From: Cloeon dipterum
Lineage: Eukaryota > Arthropoda > Insecta > Ephemeroptera > Baetidae
Length of the DNA stretch: 64,000 nucleotides
Direction: 5' to 3'
Assembly: GCF_949628265.1 (NCBI RefSeq)
Contig: NC_088787.1
Span: 11,770,501 to 11,834,500 of the forward strand
Shown: piece after piece, positions 24,323-36,973 of the stretch
How positions within the stretch are numbered: position 1 is the first letter of the stretch
Layout: every line of letters starts with the position of its first letter
Notes under the pieces: model-generated
Databases searched by the model: none
Seen by the model: the letters and a program-made list of their open reading frames with translations, nothing else
Told to the model about the DNA's origin: nothing
Position numbers and translations under genes: made by a program

Positions 24323-27300
24323 TCAATCAGTGCGATTGAGCGTCAAATCATTACAATTTTCAACAATCAAATCAAGCTGGCAAGCCTGGCACGGGGAACA
24401 GCTTTCGAAGCACTTCTTCTGACACTCATGTCCGCAATCCAGCTCTTTAAGACAACGTTCATTGCATTCGTCCTCAACATCTTCATGGCATTGCTTGAGG
24501 AGGATGTGGCCACAGTTTTGCTTGACACCCACCTTTTAAATAAAAAATTGACATGCAATCAACCAAATTAATCAACTTAATAGAAGAGAGAAAATCAGGT
24601 CAATTTAGCAAAAAAATAAAAATGAATTGCTAGTAAAAAAATCATTTTAAAATATTTTTACCAAAAGATAAATGAGCTTAAAAGGAAATTTCTGGGATGT
24701 GTCCAAATTGAACTTACTTTGACTTCACACAGGCCGCATTCCTCTGAACACAGCTTTGGACAAATGTGATCCTTGCGGCACTTCTTGCTCAGCTTAGTGC
24801 ATGGCTTTTGGCAAACCATATCAGGCAGCTCATCATCATTTTCCACTTCAATAGTGTGTACTCTGCACGGGAGCAAGATTTCGCACTTCTTGCCGCTAAC
24901 GATGTGGCAGTTCAAGGTACAGGGATGCATTTCCTCTTCACCATAACGCAGGATGCAAGGTTCAGGGCACTCATCTTCTGGGCAAACGATATGGCAAATG
25001 TCCTGGCAAGGGTGGCCGCAACCAGGCGTCTTCACGCATGGCTGGTCGCAGCCCCCGTGTGGAGCCAGCGTATAGAAATCTTCTGCATCTTGCACTTTGA
25101 ATGTATGGCTGGGGTGAGACTCGCACCTAAAGAAAATAATTTCTTAAGTAAAACTAAAGTGATGTGTGTTCATTTATATTAGAATTTAATAAACTAAACT
25201 GATTTAAGCAGGGTTTTTAACACATAAATTTTATATAAATAAATTCTTGATTTCCTTTTTTTTCTACCAGCGTCATTGTATTTTTAAGACCATCGCCTTG
25301 TGGTGTACAAGCACTTCAATCTAAAAATCCTGTATATAAGAAAGAGATGGCGACTTTATGGGCACAAATGATATCGGTTTTAAAAGAACATTTGAATTGA
25401 TATGGGAGAAGGTATTGGTAAAGTGGAAAAACGGATTATAAAGAAACTAAAATTTAACTTGAAATATTTTTATCACCTCAGGGTCAGTGAGTCCGAAATG
25501 GCATCCTGGTTTTCAAGCGTGTGCCTGATGGAATCCCAGAGGTGACTTCTGGATGACAGACAGTCCATGTTTCCGACCATGACAAGTCCATTCTTGGCTC
25601 GGGACAGTGCGACGCACACCCTGTTTTCCTTGGCTAAATATCCAATGTTTCCACTCTCGTTGCTTCTTACAAGAGACAGAAGGATGATATTGCTTTCCTC
25701 GCCCTGGTAGTCGTCTACCACAGCTACTCTAACCTTCTTTAATGCTTTAGCCACCTCTGATTTGTCCGATTTATCCATGCGAATCAACTGGAAAGCGAAA
25801 GTGAAATTAAGTATTAAGTTAATAATAAATTGCGGTTTTACTTGTCTGATCAAATCAACTTGTCCATTGTAGGTTGTTAAAATTGTGATATCCTCTGAAG
25901 TGTAGCCGATTTGATACAGGAGGTGCTTGCAGAGCGCGACCAAAAACTCTGCTTCGAATTGGTTGCGCTTACTGGTGCTCAATTTCACCTGTTGGAAATA
26001 AAAGTATAAAATGCAACCAATTCGCTACTACAGATAAACAAAAAGGATAATATATTGATAATAATTACCTTTGACTCCAGATTTTCATGGGTGACAAAGG
26101 AGACTCTCTTCAGCAGACTTTTCAGCTGAGGCTTGTGGTGGACGCTTTCATGGTTTTGCAAATTCTCATAGATCAGCGGTACGATGAGCTGAGAAATTTC
26201 CGGTGCCATACGATGCTGGACCTGAAGGGTGCAACATTTTTCCCTGTTGATCACCATTCTTTCAAACAGGGAAATGTGCAGATTGAGTTTCTCCATATCA
26301 TACTCGGCAACTTTGGGACGCAGCTGTTTGTGGTCACCTAAACAGGCATCAAGTATTTCAAAGCTTATTTACTTTCTTAATTACGGTCTCACGTACCAAT
26401 CAAAATCAAATGCTGCAGTTTTTCTGAGAGACAGGCAATAATGTGAGCTTCCAGGACTTCTGCCGCTTCTTCTACAATCACTGCAATTGAAGGGAGATGT
26501 TAGGTATAAGCTATTTGAATGAAGAGCTGTATTGAATATAATTTAAAGCAGAGGAAATAAATAACAATTTTACAAGAGAAGAAACATGTATACTGTATAC
26601 ATGAGCTATTATTTTAGAGGTGAAAATGATAACACCTACCCACTTGGCAACCAATGCCATCTAATTCTGATTTCATTCTAGCAGCACCAGTCGTTGTCAT
26701 TCCAATGACATCCTGGTTGGCGAGACTAACACCAAGCTTATTACTGGAGTTGTATTTATCCAGCTCCCTGCACTTGGACTGGCCCCCGACTCTAACAAGT
26801 TTATCAGTAAATTTCAGCATTCCAACTAAAAACTGGTCCAGAGCGTGATTGGTCATGCAGACTACAAGGATTGGAGTCCGCCTTTTTAAGGCAATTTTGT
26901 TTGAGAGAAGGATTTCGGCAATCTTGAGGGCCATGAACGTTTTCCCTGTTCCAGGTGGCCCCTGAATGACGGCCAATTCGGCCGTTAGGGCGGTCTTCAA
27001 AGCAACAAGCTGAGACGCATTCAGGCCTAGCTCTGCGGCGGTGGGCCAGCTATCCAAGTTGGTCACGTTGAATATAAATTGTTGGTCCACACCGCTAACC
27101 TCAATAGGCATGCTGTAGCAGTTCAGATACTGGGGTGGGTGATCTTCTTTGATCACATCAACAAAGTACTTCTTGAATGGAACCTTTTTGGGATCCGTGG
27201 AATTCAAAGCAGAGAGCACCTACAAACATTAGGTTAAATTGATTACCACTGCTAGGCAACAAATTGAAGACAAAGCTCTATAATTATAAAGTCCTATAGA

Positions 27301-28038
27301 TTGTTTTCTGACATAATATATGATTAATGATTGGTGAAATTAAAGGTTTTAATAAAAGTTAAACTAACAATCATTCACTAAAGGCAATAAAATTAATAGA
27401 GCTTAATTTTTTTTAATCAAGATAAGCAATAACATTTGCAATAATTGATGATGAAATATTACATCAATTTAAGACACATAACGAAACGCATTACTCACAT
27501 GCAAGTAAGGTGCGAAGAAAGCTTCGCACTCAACCATTGTGAATGTTTCATCAAGGGGCACGTCAGGCTCATTCCAAAAACGCAAACTAATGCGAGTCTC
27601 GCAAGAGCGAAATTCTCTAAAGACGATAGTGGCTAACTTGAGAGAGCGGAATGAGTCATTGGAGAAGCAAAGCAGTGAACCAGGCAAGAACATTTTGAAC
27701 CGGTCCTTCTCAGAATAATTCCTTTGGTCCGGGACACACGCCATAGGGATGCAACTTCTTTTTCCCATGCGTTTCTCTCCAATCATCACTCTCGGGTGAA
27801 TTTTAACTTGCGATGATTCAAAGGTAGAGTCATGTGTGCGATGGCTACGTAACCATTCTCGATATTCTTCGATCCCTTTTCTCAGGGGCGAGACAAAGTC
27901 TTCCCTCATGAGCCAGAAGAGAGTTTTCAGATACTGGTCCTGGCTCTCGTAGCTCCCATTGATGATATTTGGGGATATCTTCTCTTTCTTTCCCTGCACA
28001 ACCTCCTCGAAGGTTGGGTACACCGAGCCTAAGCGATC
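24323..28038 (-). CDS. ZNFX1: Gene D: ZNFX1-like NFX1-type zinc-finger SF1 helicase with intact motifs
   Basis: Exons on the minus strand are 28038-27499, 27219-26640, 26480-26397, 26337-26069, 25988-25842, 25787-25477, 25126-24718 and 24532-24323, giving 849 residues plus a missing start. The exon borders coincide with those of gene A, its closest relative here. Motifs are canonical: GPPGTGKT, VEEAAEVLEAH, GDHKQLRP, QHRMAPE, VDDYQGEESN and VALSRAKNGLVMVGN. NFX1-type finger repeats follow (CGHPCQDICH, CGHECQKKC). Gene A's 53-residue zinc-finger exon (11960-12118) has no counterpart, because only a 185-base intron lies at that place. The start codon was not found with confidence. An ATG|GTAAAG at 29658-29656 is a candidate for the start-codon exon seen in the paralogues. 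Expected role: ATP-dependent RNA helicase or sensor in antiviral or small-RNA defence. Confidence 0.83.
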
Positions 28039-29161
28039 CTGAAAATGAAAAGGTTAGTTGAGTTTATAGGATTTCAGCATTTTTGAAGATAAGTAATAAT
28101 TAAATCTTTTTAAAGTTTATATTAGCCATTAAATTTGGTAACAAAATCAGTTAGAACAAAATTGTCTTCCTTGTGTATTTTCTGATATATTTGTGGCGTT
28201 CGAGTCGATTAATTTCACCTAGAGAAAAGTTAAAATAGGATGATGAAATTAAGAAACAACTGTTGCTTTTATAGATTTGGTGGATCCCATCTCAGCTTTT
28301 AATAATTGAAATTTTTACTGAGCATAAGTGTTGCAAGATTTATTCATATTGAAATTTTATAATTATTTGATAATACCGATAATTCTATATTTTTTAATAA
28401 TAGCTTTATACTCTATAAATAAGTATTGCGTGATTTCTTTTGTTTTGGATTTTGCCATGTCACCCCTTGGCCTGACCTGAACTACCTTAGCGGCAGCAAA
28501 CCCGCTGCGCACCGTGATGTACTGCTTCCTGTAGGTCGAATGCATGTTTCAATTTGGCTTTTAAAATCGCGTGCCACGATAGATTCCAACTTTTGCTGTA
28601 TGTAAGGTATATTTTTACAGCGAGCTGTTGACGTCCAGCAATTGTGTGCGAGGTCCTCTAGTATGACCTGTGACAAATAAGCAAAAATTCATACATATTT
28701 CCCTGAAAAACATCATTTAACAAAATAGTGAACATTTCTCTCGACTCCTACACACAGCAAAATATATTTATTATAAATTAAATTCCGCTGTACACAACCA
28801 CCACAACTGTGCATTGATATAGCATGACGTGTCGTATTATAATACATGACACATAATAAATGAGTTGTGCATTTTGGTTTGGTAAAGCACCAAACTCTTG
28901 GCATTAGACATAAAGCCGGTGAGGTACCAAAATCTCGCGCCCACGCACCAGGTTTTATGATGCATAACATTGCAATGGCATGTCTGATAATTATTATATA
29001 CTTACACATACATATATGTCTATAGATGATAATAATTCATAATTCTAAGGCATCGAATTTTGTCAAGCAAAAAAATATACGTATGTGTATGTATCATACG
29101 TGTATTGGAATGACTATAAAATGCGTAATGATAAGAAAATGTCAATGAAATGACAAAAAAC
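28039..29161. other. Upstream region of gene D, no gene seen
   Basis: AT-rich sequence that should hold the 5' intron or leader of gene D. Open frames such as 28363-28676 and 28713-29009 on the minus strand have no recognisable domain. The word GTGTC.TATTATAATA..GACAC near 28830-28855 is a near-palindrome. Confidence 0.35.
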
Positions 29162-29289
29162 GTCCTGGTCCCGGTAAAATTCAACAAACACCCAAGTTTT
29201 CACTCTCGAATTGATTGTTAACCTTTTCTTGCAACAAGGAAATTCGCGTTTGGTTGTTGAAAGTTGCGCAATTTTACCGGGACCAGGAC
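29162..29289. mobile_element. 128-bp MITE-like inverted-repeat element
   Basis: The first and last 20 bases (starting GTCCTGGTCCCGG) are perfect reverse complements. The similarity continues inward imperfectly (TTCAACAAAC against GTTTGGTTGTTGAA), so the whole element can fold into one hairpin. It has no coding capacity. The flanks are A-rich, so the target-site duplication cannot be defined. Confidence 0.65.
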
Positions 29290-31410
29290 AAAAATTTATG
29301 CATTTATGTGAAATATATTTATACATACTCACGCAGGGACGGACCAGGGATGGACAGTACAGCAGGTTGTGCAGTTTCAGTATAGAGAAACTGTGAAGGG
29401 AGCCCTCAGACTCAGAGCCCTGGTCGCAGGTCGGTGGCTGTGTGTTGCGCCAAGTTGCGCCGCTGCTTGCTGCTCTTGTTCTCTTCGAGTGTCGAGTTGA
29501 GTCACTAAAGCAGGAACAGAGCGCGATGCGCGATTGTGTAGTGAAAAATTACAGTTTTCGCCGACAAGACCGACAAGTTACAGCTTTCGCCACCCCTACT
29601 TTTATCATTATAAGAACTGGCGAGATGTGTAACCCTGTAGAAACTGTAACTTTACCATAGCATTCAAACTCTTAGCCAGCGAATGCCGATTTGCCGAATG
29701 ATTGAGGCGGATGCTTAGGTAGGCTATATTATGTTATGCTGCGTTATGCAGATGAAAATTTTGCGACTTACAATTATTGTATGACCACGACGGAGAACAG
29801 AGCTTCGAAAAGCTAGGAAACAGGAAAAGGTAGATAATATATTATATAATATATATGTATACAAAAATCTCATAATGTAATACGACAATAAATAATCGTT
29901 CACTCACACTTATTCCGTTCTTCCCGTTTTCCTCCATAAGATTAACAAGGCGGAGCATGGCCTCTCCTTTGGTGCGCCCTTTTCCTTATCGGCCGACACC
30001 GAGAAGCGTGTGTGTGTCGTGTGAACTTGAGTTGTGATTTGTCCTTTTTCCTGATTTTCTAAACCCTGACTCTACCCTTACCAATCTAATATAAACCTAC
30101 CTACTGTTACAATATTACTATCCTCGCCCCCATGAACAATTTTCGGCATTTTTTAGACATAAAGAGAATCTGAATATTTATCTGTTTATTTGAGGCCCAA
30201 TTTTTTTTTTCTGCAAAACGGCCAAAGGTTTTCAAATAAATTCACAAAGAAACCCCGTGGTCCTTGTGCTCCTAAAATTTTGCTTCAAACTTGTATAATG
30301 TATAAACTTTAGTGTTGGTGACATGAATAATTTCTGAACCGCCAAAATTTTTCTATCTAGCAATTTATTGCTTTTAAGTTACGGAGTGGAGAAAGGTTTT
30401 TGGAAATCCAATTTTAGTTCAATCACGATGGTGTTTTGTTTCATAGTTTCTATTTGACAAGACAAATTAATTGAATGGTAGGTATTTGAAATTCTATAAA
30501 AAAAAAACACTTATATTTTTAAATTATTGAGGTTTGAGGTCACTTTGGGACAGTGAAACGTCAAAAATATCAATAATTATAATTATGCTAGAGACATTCA
30601 AAATATATTCCGAGCTGGTAAAAGTTGCTCTAATTTTTAAATCTCAATATTTTTCAACTTTTATACACCATATTGAATTTTAAATCTAGGAAAATAAAAA
30701 AAAATTTGAAATAAGAAATTTAAATATTTTGATTATTTTAACTATTAAAACATTTTAATCCGTTGGCAAGACACAAGCTTTTTACTGCGCAAACGAAATA
30801 ATATATCGTTAAAAATAAAAATAAAAAAGCCACAATTACATTTCGATTTACCAGCCCTTTGGCTCGCATTGAAGGCAATCTCATTGTCAGCGTGGTCAAA
30901 GCAATGGAAGATATTTGAGGCATTTGAGCAATTCGAAGATCTAATACAAGCAGCTATCCATTGTCAGAGATGGCAAAAAGGGGTTAGTTTAATAATTGTG
31001 ACTCAAAATACTCGATTCGCCTAACGGGCCGGGAGGCGCCGACTCGCCACTTGCTGGTTTTCGCACATTTCCAGCGGCTTTTAGGGACAATGAAAGACAC
31101 GGGGAGGCGAAAAGATGGCCACCAGCAATTTTTTAATGATTAGAAAAAATGGAAAAAATAACCAATTTTTCACAAATTGACATGTAAATCCCTATTAGAC
31201 CCCATAGCACAACTTAGTTGCTAGATATAAACTTTTCATAAGTAATTTTCTGTTAATTTCATGAAGGGACGTCTCACAAAATAATACTTTTAATTTTGGC
31301 AGGTATGCGGGGCCTCCTTGTCAGTTCAGAGTTAGTCAGTAATGTCAGTAAGATGAGTAAGATGAGGAAAACGTTTTTATATTATCACTCGTCATGCAAG
31401 GCCTTGAGAG
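29290..31410. other. Intergenic region between divergent genes D and E
   Basis: I see no supportable gene. A moderately GC-rich patch at about 29330-29600 could hold the promoter of gene D on the minus strand. A second GC-rich patch lies at about 31020-31100. The remainder is AT-rich. Confidence 0.35.
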
Positions 31411-31657
31411 CGGCGCGCGCAGCTTTATTCGCACACATATGTACATCATTGTGGGTGCGTAATGAGAGAGCCGCGCTAAAGCAACTGACTGGGAGCTGGG
31501 AGCAGTGGGAGCAGTGGGGTGGGAGCAGCCAGCTCTGCAGCTCACACGCTCACAGTCAGTTCGTCAGTTGAATGTCTATGTTATTGTCATTGGTGCTATA
31601 TCAGCACCGTCTGCATAACACCCGTCGTCTGCAGTCGCAAAAATATTTTTAACAGTG
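31411..31657 (+). promoter_or_regulatory. Promoter and 5'UTR exon 1 of gene E
   Basis: The GGCGCGCGCAGCT box is at 31412-31424. Initiator-like TCAGTT words lie at 31556-31561 and 31564-31569. The downstream leader (CAGCACCGTCTGCATAACA) aligns with the leaders of genes F and G and ends at a splice donor, CAGTG|GTAAGA, after 31657. Unlike F and G there is no TATA box. The box-to-initiator distance is also about 85 bases longer and is filled with GGGAGCAGTGGGAGCAG-like repeats. Confidence 0.55.
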
Positions 31658-32627
31658 GTAAGATGACGACAACCTTATTTTTATCGCAAGCACTAATTTT
31701 TTGCTAGAGATCTAACCGCAATTAAATTTAATTTAAAATTTGTACCGTTCTGTAAGTTCTGTTTCCCTTTTTTGGTCGATTGTATTTTCAAAAAACAATA
31801 GTACCGCTAAGCGCTAATGCATGTTTTCATGTTCATTGTTACGATTATTACTCTTCCAACCAAGGGAAAATCATGAAGCACATGGTGTGCTCGTGCTGTT
31901 GAGAGACTGAGTTTGGGGAAGCACCAAATTTTACTTCGCATTAAGTTACATACTTTTTATTAGTGCATGATTTAAACCCAGTTATGTTTATTTTTCGTAA
32001 AGAGTGGAAAAGTACTAGACCTACGGTATATCATGAACAATTAATTTTTACACAGGTTAAAGATACGGGCTACCCTGCAAAGAACAAGGAACTGAGGCTA
32101 ATTTGGATTTTACGGATTTTACCATGCGATATTTTGGCATCATTACAAAACAAAAATTACTTCAAAATCTGAATTGATTGAAATGATCATTCATATATCG
32201 ATAATTGTGAATGAGAAATATTAAAATTCATGATCGGAAAAGGTATCTGGCCTGATCCTGCGCATCTCGGTATTTTTCTTAGTACATTTTAGTTTTGATA
32301 ATTCTAATGAATGAAAACAGCAGAAGTGCATTTATCGCATTTATAATTTTTATGTCATAGTTATGGGGTGATAATGTATTAATTTATTTGTTTATTATCT
32401 GCAACCTGCAAATTTAAAACATGCGATTCACTATTCATATAAAGTATTTTAATTAATAGCTTAATAAATATTTAAATTAAAAATCTTAAGAAAGATACAT
32501 CGTCTCAACTGAATGACAGTAAGAATTAATTAATTTATAAAATAAAAAACTTAATTACAGAAATTTTGGAGCGAAACAATTACGAAATTAAATAAGAAGT
32601 GTCAATTCGTATGTAATTTATTTGTTT

Positions 32628-33249
32628 TATAGCGTATTGTTGATTTGATTGTTGTATTTGGTCTGTATTATTTCATTGTTGCCGTGTAAGAATTGCAAAG
32701 TGTCATTGTTGTTTTCTAATTGTTAACGCGAATATTCAAATTGTATCATTCTTCATTTGGCAGTTCAGTGTAACGGACGTTTAGTAATTCGCGGACCCAA
32801 GATTTTGGGGTAAGTGCCGTTAGTGATAAAATATTATTGTAATTGTAATTGATTGAATGTATTACAGTCCTGTTAATGATTAAACAAGTCTTGTGTTTAA
32901 AAGAAGAATTATTATGGTCACGTCGGGGTCACCAAATTTGGTCGCAAGGAAGAGTTGACCAAATAATAATTCTTCTTTTAAACACAGACTTGTTTAATCA
33001 CCAACAGGACTGTAATACATTCAATCAATTACAATTACAATAATATTTTATCACTAACAGCACTTACCCCAAAATCTTGGGTCCGCGAATTACTAAACGT
33101 CCGTTACACTGAACTGCCAAATGAAGAATGATACAATTTGAATATTCGCGTTAACAGTTAGAAAACAACAATGACACTTTGCAATTCTTACACGGCAACA
33201 ATGAAATAATACAGACCAAATACAACAATCAAATCAACAATACGCTATA
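32628..33249. repeat. 622-bp fold-back (long inverted repeat) in the 5' intron of gene E
   Basis: The left arm 32628-32919 and right arm 32957-33249 are reverse complements with only a few substitutions and indels. Both end in TATAGCGTATTG, and a 37-base spacer separates them. Such a structure is typical of a fold-back or MITE-type element. It lies inside the intron 31658-33388 of gene E, so transcription would give a stem of about 290 base pairs. No coding frame is present. Confidence 0.85.
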
Positions 33250-33388
33250 GTTTCATAACATAACTTACGAGTCTAATTTATTATTTTACTAAATTAACTT
33301 ATATGCTATCAAAAACGTAAGTTTCATCTGCCTTAAATAATTCCTGGAAATGTGTGGTTAGAAAATAAAATTTATTTTTATGTTCCAG

Positions 33389-33469
33389 CTGGCATGTGCA
33401 GCATATCAATGAAATAGATGCAGACCGCAGACTGACAGCTCTACCTCATCACATATAATTGAAACCATG
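33389..33469 (+). other. 5'UTR/start-codon exon of gene E
   Basis: The acceptor ATGTTCCAG precedes 33389, and the donor follows the ATG at 33467-33469 (ATG|GTAGGT). The leader contains a seven-codon upstream frame, ATG at 33394 to TAG at 33415-33417. Genes F and G have equivalent exons of 58 and 71 bases without upstream ATGs. Confidence 0.65.
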
Positions 33470-36400
33470 GTAGGTTAAAAAATTGTAATTCATATTTACT
33501 TCAAGCAATCTGATCTTGCTGGTCTCAGATAGCAATTTTTAATTTTCTTCGATATTTTATTACTATTCAGACAAGTGCGATTTTTTGAATCTATTAAAAT
33601 CATTTCTGTCATGTTTTTTACTTGAAATTTTTCAAGTCTGATAATATGCAACCTTTGGTGCATTTTGGAGGTCAATGACCTGAATAATAACTTAGAAATT
33701 AAGAAATTATTAAGCTGTAATGCTTTTGCAGGAGCCGAATTGGGACTTCCGAACTTGGAGCATTTACCCGACCTATGATGAAGTTGTCGGTGACGTTAAA
33801 GCACCTATAAAAGCGAACATCGTTGACGGACCATTTAAGAGCGTCGAACAATACTTGGAAACTCACTTCTGGCTGATGCGAGAGGAGGTCGTTGGTCCAT
33901 TGCGCCAAAAAGTGGACCAAATAAAACGCAACAGGGGAAACGTGGAATGTCCTCCCTACATGACTGCGCAATTCCTGCGGTCGAACGGTGGACATGAAAA
34001 ATCAAAGGGCTATAAACTCAAGTTCACTAATGTCCAAGCAAGTTCTGACAAAGACACTGCTGAGCTGCAATCGCAAAGCCTGATGCATGGCTCACTGGTT
34101 TGCTTCACGTGCAACTCATTTGAAACGCTTCTTTTCGCCACGATTAGCTACCAAGATAAAAATTTCATGGAAAAGTCGCAGGTTTTTGTGAAATTCCACT
34201 CAGAATTCAAGGAAGACATTTTTAGAAAAGAATATATTATGATTGAGAGCGAAACCTTCTTTTGGCCATATGCACAAGTGAGCAAATACAATTTATGAAA
34301 GAAAATCTATTCTATTAATGAAAGTGTTCTGCACTTTAAGGTTCTTCAAGTCATTCAACGCACCGAAGAAAACGACTTCCCCTTCCCTCAATATTTCATT
34401 GAAGTGTCAAAAAGCGATGCACTCCCTAAATACATGAGGAACAGCAGTACAACCATTTCCATCGAAGGAGTAGATCAAGATTTCACTTCAGTGCGGCTTT
34501 TGGAACCAAATTCGTGGCCTACAGCCGCTGAAATCGGACTGGACGAGTCGCAGCTGATTAGCCTACAGGCCGCCCTGACGAGGGAACTGACATTCATCCT
34601 GGGGCCACCTGGAACGGGAAAAACCTACGTTGGCCTCACAGTGGCGCAAATCTTGATCGAAAACAAGGCAGCTCTGAACCTGAAAAAGCCTATTCTGGTC
34701 GTCAGCGACACCAATCATTCGCTCGATCGCTTCCTTATTGAATTATTAAATTTAACCAACAATTTTGTGCGGATCGGCCAGCAGTCCAAGTTTCCAAAGC
34801 TGAACACCTACAACTACAATAAACTGGAAGGAACATGGTCTGAGCGCCTCGCATGCCAGGATGTAATTGGGATGACTGTTTCAAAAGCATCTGAGTGGCG
34901 ACCAAAGCTCACCGCGCTTGGCTGTGAAGTTGGTTAGTTTCTTTTCAATATTATTATTTATTGATTAAAAATTAAAAATCAACAAACGAGGAAGGCCAAA
35001 CATTCAAACATTGCCAAGCTTCACAAAGTTTAAATTGACCATCTAATTTTTTGATTTTTTAATATTTTGTCTATTTGCTTAAATTTAAAAAAAAATTCTT
35101 CACCCATTTTTTAGTCATCGTCGAAGATGCTTCTGTCATATTTGATGCTCAGCTGTTCGCATGCTTGCCCAAGAACTGCCAGCACCTCGTTATGATCGGT
35201 AATTATTTTTTGAATGGAAATAGTTTACAAATATGACAGAACCATAAATAATTCATTTAAATTTTAGGTGGAGAAAAGCTGCTGCAACCAAAATTGAAAA
35301 ATCCTGATTTAGCATCATTTCAATTAAACGTCTCATTTTTCAAGAGGATGATTGACAACAGAGAGAGCCAGAAACCGCTTCGATTTCAGTACAGGATGCC
35401 ACCTGAGATGACAAAGCTAATTTCGCCATTGATTTACCCTGAGATGAAGCACAACGCAAAAGTGCTGAGCTTACCTGTACTTGAATTACTCCCTAACCGA
35501 GTTTCTTTCGTCACTCACAATTATCCTGAGAGTGGGGAAGAAATTGAAGTGCGCACTCCAGAGCAAATTATGAAAAAACAGTGGAAGACTGGAAACAGCA
35601 AGAAGAATGACCAGGAGGCGTCTTTTGCGGTTGCTCTCTGCAAGTATTTGCTCTTGCAAAAAGTGGCACCGCTCGACGTAACTATTTTGACCACTTACTC
35701 GTGTCAGTCGGAACTGATTAAAAAGGTACAATAAAACTTTTTGTTTCAAAACTCAAGTAGTTAAATTATAAATGCACATTTTTTATAGCTTATAAAGGGA
35801 GAAAAGTCAAAGGTCGGAGGATTGGCAAGCGTCCATATCGCAACAGTAGACAATTTCCAAGGCGGCGAAAACAAATTCATCATTCTGTCTCTTGTGAGGA
35901 GCAACTCCTGTGGGGCTTTGGGATATCTAGAGGAGGAGCACAGAATCGGCGTGGCTTTAAGTAAAGCCCAAAACGCCCTCATCATCGTTGGAAACATGGC
36001 AACCCTAACCCTCTCGTCCAAAAGCAGCATTTGGCGGTCAATTAGACAAACGCTTGATGAACAAGATTGCTTTGGCAGTAGACTGGAACTTAGGTTGGAA
36101 TTCATCTTTTATATTTTATGTTCGTATACTCAAAAGTGGCCTTATGTGAAAATGATAATGACCTTACGAAAATATTTTCTTTATTTTAGATGCACGGCCA
36201 ACCCATCAGGGAAGCACCTGGTCTCTTTGGAGGAGCTGAACAAATTTGAACGGGTTTGCAGTGAGAATGGCTGCAGAGGTGGCTCACATCAAAATGCAAT
36301 ACAGTCACAGTACTTCTTCAAAAAGGAAGCTCCTAAATATACTGGCCTGCTTTCGTCTAAGGAGAGCGAAATTATACTTGAACGCCGTGCCATGTACAGT

Positions 36401-36973
36401 CCATTCAGTGTAAAGGATTTTTCAGCTCTAGGCTCCACCTTCCCAGAGGCTGCCTCAGGAAATGGCCAGGTTTCCAGAACAGTCAAGCAAACACCGCAAG
36501 ATGCGACTGCAAACCCGGTTCCCTCTGTTAAAAACAAAAATTTGTATGTTTTGACCAGAAAACGCTGCTTGGTGCTGAAAAGCTGCGGCCACAAATGCAG
36601 CTTTGTTTGCACTACTGGCGAGGCTCACAGTTCAATGCATGAAAGAAGGGATATATGCAATGAGCCGTGCCCTCGAAGGTGTAAGGCCGGTCTTCACCGG
36701 TGCAAACAGCTGTGCCACATGTATTGCGGGCCTTGCTTGGAAACACGCACTGTGACCAATACCTGCGGCAGGCACCACAAAGATGTGCTCTGCAAAGACT
36801 GGAAACCCGCCAGTGGCGTTTGCGAGGCTGTCTGCAACAGGACTATGCGTTGCGGACATAAATGTACAAAGACTTGTCACCTCAACAACTGTAGCAAGTC
36901 GTGCTGGAGGTGCATATTTACCCGCGTATTTCTCTTTGGTTGTGTTTCAAGAAGGAGAGCTAACAGAAGATGA
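33467..36973 (+). CDS. ZNFX1: Gene E: ZNFX1-like protein with altered helicase motifs
   Basis: Exons are 33467-33469, 33732-34277, 34341-34932, 35115-35198, 35268-35725, 35789-36093 and 36190-36973, giving 923 residues. After the YPTYDEVVG and HFWLMREEVVGPLR blocks come GPPGTGKT (about residue 271), VEDASVIFDA in motif II, GGEKLLQPK in motif III, QYRMPPE, VDNFQGGEN, and SKAQNALIIVGN in motif VI. Relative to A and D, the second motif II glutamate is aspartate, the motif III aspartate and glutamine are lost, and the motif VI arginine is lysine. The last exon has a serine-rich linker and then NFX1-type repeats (CGHKCSFVC, CGHKCTKTC). It ends with a hydrophobic stretch (IFTRVFLFGCV) and a basic tail. 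By family it is a defence-related RNA-binding protein; ATP hydrolysis is questionable. Confidence 0.85.

Noticed and set aside
28453-28457. ATG|GCAAAA on the minus strand as the start exon of gene D
   Set aside because: The donor is weak compared with GCAAGT in gene G. The candidate at 29658 has a better donor, but neither is proven.
28713-29009. 98-residue minus-strand frame upstream of gene D
   Set aside because: It has no domain, no splice support, and lies in AT-rich sequence with near-palindromes.
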